Shown here piece by piece: positions 1 through 26,637 of a DNA stretch of 64,000 bases. The first letter of the stretch is position 1. Each line of letters begins with the position of its first letter. The notes under the pieces were generated by a model. That model saw only the letters and a program-made list of their open reading frames with translations, did no database searches and was not told the DNA's origin. Position numbers and translations under genes: made by a program. This DNA is from DATMER01 sp031390755. Lineage in GTDB: Bacteria; Acidobacteriota; Thermoanaerobaculia; Multivoradales; UBA5704. The stretch covers positions 1 through 64,000 of the forward strand of contig JANMTS010000173.1 of NCBI GenBank assembly GCA_031390755.1. The letters are read 5' to 3'.

Positions 1-19694
<19,694 letters not shown>

Positions 19695-19774
19695 GCCTGC
19701 CCTGGCGAACCAAGCGACCAGCCGAGCGCCTGGGTTGCCCCGCACCTCGTCGCGGGGGCTGCGCCGCCGGATTT

Positions 19775-19791
19775 GTAAAGACCATCTTTAC
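19775..19791. promoter_or_regulatory. 17-bp perfect palindrome after the NRPS genes
   Basis: GTAAAGACCATCTTTAC has 7-bp arms and a 3-bp centre. It lies 80 bp past the NRPS stop and about 170 bp before the next gene, in a 269-bp intergenic stretch (19695-19963) that otherwise shows nothing recognisable. It could be a regulator site for the small gene that follows; there is no T-tract, so a terminator is unlikely. Confidence 0.35.
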
Positions 19792-19963
19792 GAATCTCCC
19801 CGGCGTTGCAACCAGGATCTCGTTTGGTTCGTAGAGCTTACGCCAGATCCTGCAAACTCCTGGTTTGGAGGTCTTGCCTTCCCGCGGGCAATCTGCTCTC
19901 CGCAAGACGGCTCCGTGCGCCGGCACCAATTCCGGTGCCCCGGCACCGAGCCCGGAGAATGAA

Positions 19964-20365
19964 ATGCCGAACGGAAGATCGTATTCGGAGATCCTGGGGG
20001 ATCTGCAGCGTCTGCTCACGGCGGTCACCGCCAACGCCGGAGACCTTCAGCATCTGGAGGGGAGCCGTACCAGCTTCGAGGGCCTGGTCTCTCAGGCCCA
20101 GTTGCTCTCCCAGGAGCAGGCGGCCTTGATGGCCAGCAAGCAGGAGAAGACCTCCGCGCTCAAGATCGTGATGACGGAGGGACAGCGGCTCGCCACTGTG
20201 CTGCGTTTCGCCGTCAGGCAGCACTACGGCATCTCGGCGGAGAAGCTCACCGAGTTCGGGATGCAGCCGTTCCGCGGCCGGCTCCGGAAGGTCAAGGAGC
20301 CGGAGGCTCCGCCTCCCGTCGAGGTCATTCCCGCCGATCCCGCCTCCGCCAAGCCCTCTCTCTGA
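19964..20365 (+). CDS. Small helical protein of unknown function
   Basis: A 133-aa protein that I do not recognise by function. I chose the ATG at 19964 because a GGAG lies just upstream (19954-19957) and the protein-like sequence (MPNGRSYSEILGDLQRLL) begins there; the open frame runs further upstream but has low-complexity content. The body is alpha-helical and Gln/Leu/Ala-rich (LVSQAQLLSQEQAALMASKQ), consistent with a coiled coil, then a conserved-looking block (RFAVRQHYGISAEKLTEFGM) and a Pro/Glu-rich tail. There is no signal peptide or membrane segment. It is followed by a strong terminator, so it is probably monocistronic. Nothing links it functionally to the NRPS genes apart from adjacency. 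Confidence 0.7.
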   Translation: MPNGRSYSEILGDLQRLLTAVTANAGDLQHLEGSRTSFEGLVSQAQLLSQEQAALMASKQEKTSALKIVMTEGQRLATVLRFAVRQHYGISAEKLTEFGMQPFRGRLRKVKEPEAPPPVEVIPADPASAKPSL

Positions 20366-20377
20366 TCCCATCCGCCC

Positions 20378-20409
20378 GGGGCGTGCTCTGCACGCCCCGC
20401 CCCCTTTTT
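20378..20409 (+). terminator. Rho-independent terminator
   Basis: A perfect 9-bp stem GGGGCGTGC / GCACGCCCC with a TCT loop (20378-20398) is followed by a C-rich stretch and TTTTT at 20405-20409. It lies 13 bp after the stop of the small plus-strand gene. Confidence 0.85.
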
Positions 20410-21010
20410 GCCCTGACCCTGCGAGCCGGGATCGTTACCTCGCCCCGGGGGAAGAGCACCTTGCGATCAAGCCGGCTTCTCCGGCTGTAGGTAGACCTCC
20501 CCGACCTTCCAGCCAGGTTCCCGCGCCGCGAGGTGAGACTCCGCGGTCGACGGGTGCCGCCCCCTCTCCACGCGGGCGCCTTCTCCAGGACCGAGCAACG
20601 TTACCTTGTCGTGAGGGAGAGATCCCCGGCGGTCGTGGACGTCCCCCAACTGCGAGGTAGCCTCGCAGAACGTCGAGGCGGGCTCGCCGAAGATCGAGGT
20701 GACCTTGCTGGAGATCGAGGTGACCTTGCTGGAGAACGAGGTGAGGTCGCTGGAGGGCGAGGCCGGCTCGCTGGAGATCCGGGACGCTTCCCTCACCGCA
20801 GCGCCGGGCCACCCCGCGGCGGGGGAAGATCGCGTCGCCCCGGGGCACCGTCACCTGGAGGCCCCGCGACGTTACCCGGCGACCGCTCGGGGATCTTCCC
20901 CACGAGATGAGCTTACCCGGCCACGAAGTGAGCTTCTCCAGAGTCAGGTGAGTCGACTCGCTCCCGAGGTAAGGTTGCTGGCGACCCGATTTTCCCCCGA
21001 CGATTCCGGC
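20410..21010. repeat. Non-coding array A with 21-bp period
   Basis: About 600 bp without a credible gene. The core at 20647-20793 is seven consecutive 21-bp units built on GAGGTGACCTTGCTGGAGATC, two of them nearly identical. Beyond the core, degenerate G(T/C)TACC-like motifs continue at about 20-21-bp spacing, for example near 20851, 20872, 20892, 20912, 20933, 20953 and 20974. Open frames across it have repetitive, unconvincing translations. The exact 14-mer TAGACCTCCCCGAC at 20492-20505 recurs at 37219-37232 beside array B. Confidence 0.75.
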
Positions 21011-21044
21011 CGGGGAGCCCCGGGCGCCCAGGAAAGAGCCGCCG

Positions 21045-22436
21045 TCACGGGGCGCCCGTCCCTCCATCCTGATCCGGCAGGGAGAGCTGCCCCGCGGGGT
21101 CGTCCGCGGCCAGCGACAGCTGACCCGTGTCGGCGTCGGCGAGGGACAGCTGTCCGGCCTCCGCGTCCGCGAGCGACAGCTGCCCCGGCGTGGCTCCCGA
21201 TGCGCCCTGGAGGCGGGCCTGGATCTCGGCCACCGCCTGGCGGGTGGCCGTGCGCAGCTCCGGAGCGCGTCCGAAGCCCTCGTCCGCCTCCTTCAAGGGG
21301 AGGACGGCCGCCGCCGAGCCGAGCCGGCCCAGCGCGTTCGCCGCGGCCACCCGGATGTCCAGGCTCTCCCTCAGGAGAGCCTCGATCAGGGCCGGCTCGG
21401 AAGCGGGGCTGCCGGCCTCGCCCAGGGCCGTGGCCGCCGCCGCGGCAAGCTCTCCCTGCTCGCGCGTCATCACCTTGGTGAGGGCCTTGACGGCGTCGGC
21501 GGCCGTGACCGCATCGGCCGATGCGCCGGCCCCCCACCGGCCCAACGCCTCCAGGCACGCGCGGGCCGTCCGGACCCGGCGCTTGCGCAGCGCGCCGGCC
21601 AGGATGGTTCTGGTCTTCTCGAAGGTCAGAGCCGGTTCCAGCAGGGCGACCGCCTGCGCGCTGCAGTCGTCGTCGGCCAGACCTTCCGCAAGATCCTGGA
21701 GGATGGGACGGCCCTCCTCGCCCATCTCCCGGGCCGCCCGCAGCCGGGTCCGGGGGCTCGGATCGGAGCCCGCGAGGCGCAGGGCCTCGACGGTCCGCGG
21801 GTCGCCGGGAAATTCACGGATCAGGACCAGCAGGCAGTTGAGCCGGACGCCGGGCTCCCGGTCGTCCCGAGCGTTCTCGGCCAGGCGCTCCGCGACATCC
21901 GGCTTCTCGGCGAAGCGGCGGGCGATGATCAGGAACACGGCCAGCATGCGCCGCAGTTGAGGGTCTCTGAGTGTGGCCCGGATCTCTCCGCCCTGGATCG
22001 TGACCTGGCATTCGGCGTTCACGGCCATCAGCAGGGCCCGCACCCGGTCGTCCAGCAGTGTGGCGATCAGACGCGTGGGACCTTCGATGGAAAAGGTGGC
22101 GTCGAACGTCTCGTCGCCGATCTCGATCTCGCGCGCCGAGGGTCTGGACGTCTCGCGCCAGAGCCTCACTCCGGCGATTCCCGGCAGTGCCGGAAGCGAG
22201 ACGATGACCCTGGCGAGACTCTCCTCCTGATTCACGTCCTCGATCGTGACGCCGATCGGATCGTTCTTCGCCTTCAGGCGGATCTGCATCGCCATGGAGC
22301 TGGTCTCGTGCTCCAGATGCAGGCCGCAGAGCCGGATGTCGTTACGCCAGCTCTTCAGGCGCTGATGGTTCTTGTAGCTGAGGTTCCAGAGCAGGAGCGC
22401 GCCGAACAGCGACGGGATGGCGAACACTTCCCACAT
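21045..22436 (-). CDS. Membrane-anchored HEAT-repeat protein with GQLSL repeat tail
   Basis: A 463-aa protein starting at ATG 22436 with a GGAGG upstream. Residues about 4-22 form one hydrophobic N-terminal anchor. Residues about 30-165 are a beta-rich domain of a type seen in bacterial proteins that measure or scale tissue-like metrics, with no function I can name. From about 170 to 400 there are HEAT-like helical repeats (for example AAAATALGEAGSPASEPALI, VAAANALGRLGSAAAVLPLK), typical of protein-binding scaffolds. The C-terminus holds four copies of GQLSLADA-like sequence at about 10-11-residue spacing. The gene starts 29 bp after the Hsp70-like gene and is probably co-transcribed, suggesting a partner or adaptor role. 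Confidence 0.85.
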   Translation of the reverse strand: MWEVFAIPSLFGALLLWNLSYKNHQRLKSWRNDIRLCGLHLEHETSSMAMQIRLKAKNDPIGVTIEDVNQEESLARVIVSLPALPGIAGVRLWRETSRPSAREIEIGDETFDATFSIEGPTRLIATLLDDRVRALLMAVNAECQVTIQGGEIRATLRDPQLRRMLAVFLIIARRFAEKPDVAERLAENARDDREPGVRLNCLLVLIREFPGDPRTVEALRLAGSDPSPRTRLRAAREMGEEGRPILQDLAEGLADDDCSAQAVALLEPALTFEKTRTILAGALRKRRVRTARACLEALGRWGAGASADAVTAADAVKALTKVMTREQGELAAAAATALGEAGSPASEPALIEALLRESLDIRVAAANALGRLGSAAAVLPLKEADEGFGRAPELRTATRQAVAEIQARLQGASGATPGQLSLADAEAGQLSLADADTGQLSLAADDPAGQLSLPDQDGGTGAP

Positions 22437-22465
22437 GGTTCAGGCCTCCAGAGCTCCCGGCCGGC

Positions 22466-24193
22466 TCAGACCAGCCGCACGACCGGCTCCTCGCGCATCA
22501 GATCCTTCTGCGTGAGGAGATCCCGGACGGTCGCCAGCAGCCAGCGCTCGGCGCTCACCCCGAACGCGATCTCGAGGCGGGGCCGGCGGTCGCGCGGCGA
22601 GTGCGGCGGCTCCAGATAGCCGAGCGTGGGGCTCGCCGCGTTGAGGGGAACGACGATCCGGGACTCTCCAGCCGTCCCTCCGGCCTTGTGGACGTCCCCG
22701 GCGGCGTCCCAGACGAAGCGGCGCTCGCCCGGCCCCCCTGTCGCGCCTGATGGAGCTCCCTCCTCGCCCGAGATCTCGCAGATCAGCAGCTTGAACAGGC
22801 TCTCGGGCTCGCCGAGCGCGCACGTCGGCACGAGCTGACGTTTCCACAGCTCGGGCGAGGTGGGAAATCGCGTCCCGCGGGGCACGATCACCGTGTGCTG
22901 GGCCTCTCCCGTCTTCGGATCGTGGGTGACGAACGCGTAGTCGTGGACGATGAAGTCCAGCGCGTTCATCCGGTCACCGGCGAAGCAGGCGGCGCCATGG
23001 ACCACCGCCTCGAACGGCTGCCAGGCGCGCACGCGGCGGCGCTCGAAGCGCTCCTCGAACCAGGAAAAGAAGCCGGGCAGCAGCGTCGAGCCGCCCACGA
23101 GCAGCACGTCCTCCACGTCGTTCAAGGCCATGCCGGCCTGCTCCAGCACCTCGTCCACCGAGATCTCCAGGCTGCGGTAGAACCCGTTCTCGTCGAGGAT
23201 CTGCCGCAGCCGGGCGCGGTCGAGCCTGGCGTGTCCGGTCCCCGGCCGGCCACCGGAGAGCGCGGTCCTGCCGCCCGGGCTCATCAGGAACGCCGCCTCG
23301 TCCTGAAAGTAGACGGCCTCCTTCACCCGGCACGCCTCGGCGAGCATCAGCCGCCGCCACAGCCGGGAGACCTCGTCGTCGCCGGCCGTGAGGTCGTGGC
23401 CCATCTGCCGGCAGAGATCCTGGAGCACCCAGCCGTCGACGGCGTTGCCCCCGAGGGGCCGCCCGCGCTTCGCGAGCACCGTCGCCTGGCCGCTGACCGC
23501 ACCCTGCGGCGAAAGGCGCGCGAGCACCACGTGCATGGTGCCGCCGCCCACGTCCACGACCAGCACGGTCCGCGCATGGCTGAGGCTGATCCCGTACCCG
23601 AGCGCCGCCGCCACCGGCTCGTCGATGAAGCGGACCCGGTCCACCCCCACCTGCCGGAGCCGCTGCTGAACCTCCGCACGGTAGATCTCGAACGCCGTCA
23701 CCGGCGACGTGACCACCAGGTCGCGCACCCGCTGCCCGGTCGCCCTCTTCACCTCGCGCAGCAGCTCGCGCAGAAACGCCTGGGCCGCATCGCGGGCGCT
23801 GAGGCTCTCCCGGCCAAGCCGCGCCAGGGGCCGCAGCGGCTCGGTGCTCAGACCGGGCTTGAACGTGGGGACGAACGACGGCAGCGCCGCGCCCTCGTTG
23901 CGCTCCAGAGCCGGCCGGCCGATGAGCGCCTGCCGTCCAAGAAAGAACCGGCGCGCCAAAGGAGGCCAGCTCCCGAGCCGATCGATCAGCCCGGGGTTTT
24001 CGAGGAAGTGAACCGCCGAAGGCACCAGCCGAGGCGCTTCGAGAGGGTCGTCGGACTCGGCCTTCCGGCAGACCGCCGGCAGCTCGATGAGACGCGGCCG
24101 GCCGAGGGAATCGTCCCAGACCGCCACGCCGGAGTTCGTCGTCCCCAGATCCAGCGCCCAGCCGGCACCGCGGGAACCAGGATAGTTGGCCAT
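22466..24193 (-). CDS. Hsp70 (DnaK)-family ATPase
   Basis: A 575-aa protein with the actin/Hsp70 ATPase fold. Phosphate-1 motif LDLGTTNSG at residues 14-22, FIDEPVAAALGYG near 190, phosphate-2 motif VVDVGGGTMHVVLA near 212, and adenosine motif VLLVGGSTLLPGF near 370. The C-terminal part is shorter and diverged from the canonical DnaK substrate-binding domain and lacks the EEVD-like acidic tail, so this is a specialised Hsp70 rather than the housekeeping DnaK; no grpE or dnaJ is nearby. It precedes the HEAT-repeat protein gene by 29 bp. The ATG at 24193 lies only a few bases from a predicted -10 box and lacks a clear ribosome site, suggesting a nearly leaderless transcript. Confidence 0.9.
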   Translation of the reverse strand: MANYPGSRGAGWALDLGTTNSGVAVWDDSLGRPRLIELPAVCRKAESDDPLEAPRLVPSAVHFLENPGLIDRLGSWPPLARRFFLGRQALIGRPALERNEGAALPSFVPTFKPGLSTEPLRPLARLGRESLSARDAAQAFLRELLREVKRATGQRVRDLVVTSPVTAFEIYRAEVQQRLRQVGVDRVRFIDEPVAAALGYGISLSHARTVLVVDVGGGTMHVVLARLSPQGAVSGQATVLAKRGRPLGGNAVDGWVLQDLCRQMGHDLTAGDDEVSRLWRRLMLAEACRVKEAVYFQDEAAFLMSPGGRTALSGGRPGTGHARLDRARLRQILDENGFYRSLEISVDEVLEQAGMALNDVEDVLLVGGSTLLPGFFSWFEERFERRRVRAWQPFEAVVHGAACFAGDRMNALDFIVHDYAFVTHDPKTGEAQHTVIVPRGTRFPTSPELWKRQLVPTCALGEPESLFKLLICEISGEEGAPSGATGGPGERRFVWDAAGDVHKAGGTAGESRIVVPLNAASPTLGYLEPPHSPRDRRPRLEIAFGVSAERWLLATVRDLLTQKDLMREEPVVRLV

Positions 24194-24194
24194 T

Positions 24195-24219
24195 CGCGGG
24201 TCATTATATCGACCCCGCG
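24195..24219 (-). promoter_or_regulatory. Promoter/operator candidate for the hsp70-HEAT unit
   Basis: On the minus strand a consensus TATAAT (24208-24203) sits inside an imperfect inverted repeat, CGCGGGGTC before it and GACCCGCG after it. A start site 7 nt downstream would fall about 3 nt before the ATG. I see no clear -35 hexamer, so an activator or alternative sigma factor is possible. Confidence 0.45.
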
Positions 24220-24225
24220 TCTTCT

Positions 24226-24894
24226 TCAGGACCGGTTCAGAAGCGAGGAGACGCTCTCATCCGCACCGCGGCGCCAGGTCACATACCCCTCGCCGTCGTA
24301 GGCCCCTAGGAACAACTCGCACGTGTTGTCGGCCATTCGTTGAAGAGTCCTCAGGGACAAGTCTCCGCCCGCGACCAACTCCATCTGCGTGTCGGCCAGC
24401 GAGGTCAAGGCGCCCACAAAAATGAAGAGCGACTGGGCTGTCTTGACAGCCTGCTTGACGACCGTTGCCGGTTGCGGCCCTATCAGCCAATGATAGACCT
24501 CTTCTTTGTAGTACCCCGTCGGTACTCCAGGCTGCGCCAGCCATGGATCGCCGCGGCTGGCGTTTGCATCTTCAAGGAAGCAGACCCTTTCGGGGGTTGA
24601 AAGGTGCTCCGAAATCAGCTTCGTCAAGTCATCGATCGTGCTGGGTACCGGCACGAGCGTGGCCCCGGGAATCTTCCTCCACTCCTCCGGCGGAGGAGTA
24701 GGAAGCTTGCCGCCCGTAGCAAAACGTATTAACTCCTCCGGAGGGACGTTGTCCGGGAGTCGAGTCGTCACCTCTCCGCTGGCGATTGGGAGCCGCCCGA
24801 GAGCTTCTCTCGCAAAGGTTCCACCATCGCTCAGCTCCGCGAGCACGTAGTCCACCCCTTCGTCGCCCAACAGGAACGTCCTCAGATTGGACAT
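24226..24894 (-). CDS. Candidate immunity protein, paralog A
   Basis: A 222-aa protein starting MSNLRTFLLGDEGVDY; the open frame extends 31 codons upstream but overlaps the SUKH gene, so I use the ATG at 24894. No domain is recognised. It has no signal peptide; a moderately hydrophobic stretch (AQSLFIFVGALTSLAD) lies in the C-terminal half. It is closely similar to paralog B at 25619-26251 over almost its whole length, with long identical blocks (for example EELIRFATGGKLPTPPPEEW). The two copies flank a SUKH-family gene in an operon that begins with the RHS gene. The position and duplication pattern are typical of immunity genes stacked behind polymorphic toxins; the function is inferred from context only. 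Confidence 0.75.
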   Translation of the reverse strand: MSNLRTFLLGDEGVDYVLAELSDGGTFAREALGRLPIASGEVTTRLPDNVPPEELIRFATGGKLPTPPPEEWRKIPGATLVPVPSTIDDLTKLISEHLSTPERVCFLEDANASRGDPWLAQPGVPTGYYKEEVYHWLIGPQPATVVKQAVKTAQSLFIFVGALTSLADTQMELVAGGDLSLRTLQRMADNTCELFLGAYDGEGYVTWRRGADESVSSLLNRS

Positions 24895-24907
24895 CGCTCG
24901 TCGCTCA

Positions 24908-25606
24908 TCACTTCCGCTGGAAGAAGGAAAGCCAGGAGCGGCGGGGTTTCTTCCGCTGGATTGCGAAGAGCAAGTGATCTCCATCACGCCTGATCTCGGT
25001 CTCTGGCCCGGAGAGCCCCCAGATGAAACCGCGGCCGACGCTTCCCTTCCGGAGGTCTGCGATCACGAAGTCATCGCCGAGTCCCTCCGCGAAAGCGCGT
25101 AGCGTAACGTCTTCCGCAACAAGTGCTTCCGACCTCTCCACGATGAAGGGGTTCCGCGACCAGACCTCGGTGACGTACGAATCGGCAAGCTCCTCGACAT
25201 TGCCCACATCGAACACCTGACCAAGGAACGTCGAGAGATCAGGCGCCTGGACGATGACCACAGGTGGGTCATGATCCATGAATAGTACCGGCCCCAACGA
25301 GCCGCTGCTGCCCACGTCAACGACCCAGAAATTTCCGCAACCGTCGGCCAGAATGGGGATTCCTCTTGGAACAACCTCCTCGAGCTCGAACATCTGATCG
25401 CCCGTGAAGTCGACGCGGATCGTGTCTCCGAGCGTGAAGCCAGAGGTAAATCCCGCCAGATCCAGGATGTCAGGCGGAAGCGGCACACGGCAGCGCTTCT
25501 CCAAGACTGCCAGTTGCTCTGGCGTCATGGGAGGCTCCACGATGACCGTACGTCCAGCCACCCGGGCGCGGTCGATCTGCACAAATAGGGCTTGGACGGG
25601 GCTCAC
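24908..25606 (-). CDS. SMI1/KNR4 (SUKH)-family immunity-like protein
   Basis: A 232-aa protein with a GTG start at 25606. The N-terminal half has the SUKH pattern: MTPEQLAVLEKRCRVPLPPD near residues 27-46, then a beta-rich stretch with ILADGCGNFWVVDV and VLFMDHDPP, corresponding to the conserved 'G ... W' core of the SMI1/KNR4 fold. The C-terminal 90 residues are not recognised. Proteins of this superfamily are common immunity proteins against contact-dependent and RHS-type toxins and act in the cytoplasm by binding the toxin domain. It lies 12 bp after paralog B and 13 bp before paralog A, within the operon downstream of the RHS gene. Confidence 0.8.
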   Translation of the reverse strand: MSPVQALFVQIDRARVAGRTVIVEPPMTPEQLAVLEKRCRVPLPPDILDLAGFTSGFTLGDTIRVDFTGDQMFELEEVVPRGIPILADGCGNFWVVDVGSSGSLGPVLFMDHDPPVVIVQAPDLSTFLGQVFDVGNVEELADSYVTEVWSRNPFIVERSEALVAEDVTLRAFAEGLGDDFVIADLRKGSVGRGFIWGLSGPETEIRRDGDHLLFAIQRKKPRRSWLSFFQRK

Positions 25607-25618
25607 TGTCTTGATTGG

Positions 25619-26251
25619 CTAGCTCTGGCAATCACGTTCGATGTGGCCCCGCCGCCAAATCACATATCCCTCGCCATCATAGGCCCCGACGAACAACTTG
25701 CATGTGTTGTCGGCCAATCTCTGGAGGGCCTCCAGGGACAAATCTCCGCTTTCGACCAACTCAACGCCCGTGCCGGTCAGCGAGGTCAAGGCGCCAATAA
25801 AAATGAAGGACGACCGAGCCGTCTTAACGGCCTCCTTGATTGCCGCCTCCGGCTGCGGCCCTGCCAACCAATGATAGACCTCATCCTCGTAGTACCCGGT
25901 CGGTACACCAGGCTGCGCCAGCCATGGATCGCCGCGGCTCGCGTTTGCGTTCTCAAGAAAGCAGACCCTTTCGGGGGTTGAAAGGTGCGCCGAAATGAGC
26001 TTCGTCAAGTCATCGATCGTGCTGGGTACCGGCACAAGCGTGGCCCCGGGAATCTTCATCCACTCCTCCGGCGGAGGAGTAGGAAGCTTGCCGCCCGTAG
26101 CAAAACGTATTAACTCCTCCGGAGAGACGTTGTCCGGGAGTCGGGTCGTCACCTCTCCGCTGGCGAGGGGGAGCCGCCCGAGCGCTTCTCTCGCGAAGGT
26201 TCCACCGCAGCCCAACTCCGCGAGCAGGTAGTTCACTCCTTCGTCGCCCAA
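25619..26251 (-). CDS. Candidate immunity protein, paralog B
   Basis: About 210 aa, closely similar to paralog A. The aligned N-terminus of paralog A (LRTFLLGDEG) is matched here by LKTFQLGDEG, whose first codon is CTG at 26266; the nearest conventional start is TTG at 26251, so the N-terminus is uncertain. If translation begins at the CTG, it overlaps the preceding stop as CTGA, the same geometry as an ATGA overlap. No domain is recognised. The DNA of the two paralogs is nearly identical in blocks, including part of the intergenic-proximal end, so the duplication looks recent. It lies third in the operon that starts with the RHS gene. Confidence 0.75.
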   Translation of the reverse strand: MGDEGVNYLLAELGCGGTFAREALGRLPLASGEVTTRLPDNVSPEELIRFATGGKLPTPPPEEWMKIPGATLVPVPSTIDDLTKLISAHLSTPERVCFLENANASRGDPWLAQPGVPTGYYEDEVYHWLAGPQPEAAIKEAVKTARSSFIFIGALTSLTGTGVELVESGDLSLEALQRLADNTCKLFVGAYDGEGYVIWRRGHIERDCQS

Positions 26252-26262
26252 CTGGAACGTCT

Positions 26263-26637
26263 TCAGTTCAGGACGCCCTCAACAAACACCGTAGTAAGGA
26301 ATGCGCCCAAGCAACCCGACGCGACGAAGCAGATCGCCATAACTCCGTATGCTACTGGCATGACTTTTCGCCAAGGCAGCGTCGGCTCCATCCCGTGCAG
26401 GAAAGCAGTTGAGACGCGGTATCCAATGCGCCAGACTATCCACACGGCAGCTATGGCAATCAGCAACCCAAATATGATAGCCAGGGAGAACTCGCCACCC
26501 TCTAGGTGCTTCACCCGCGCTATCCCTATGGCCCCTCCCAGGGCTCCAGAGCCTGAAGTGAGTGCATTCAAACCACACAACTGCGCCAAGTCGTTACGGC
26601 CAGATGGATTTGAGTGCTTGGGGTCGGAAGTCATCAT
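26263..26637 (-). CDS. Small two-helix membrane protein, candidate RHS immunity protein
   Basis: A 124-aa protein whose ATG at 26637 overlaps the RHS stop codon (ATGA), so translation is coupled to the RHS gene. The start MMTSDPKHSNPSGRND is followed by a soluble N-terminus, one membrane helix (LAIIFGLLIAIAAVWIVW), a short loop and a second helix (VAYGVMAICFVASGCLGAFL). The gene directly downstream of an RHS toxin, with overlapping start, is normally its cognate immunity gene; a membrane location would suit a toxin that acts on the cytoplasmic membrane. That assignment is from context; I recognise no family. Confidence 0.75.
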   Translation of the reverse strand: MMTSDPKHSNPSGRNDLAQLCGLNALTSGSGALGGAIGIARVKHLEGGEFSLAIIFGLLIAIAAVWIVWRIGYRVSTAFLHGMEPTLPWRKVMPVAYGVMAICFVASGCLGAFLTTVFVEGVLN

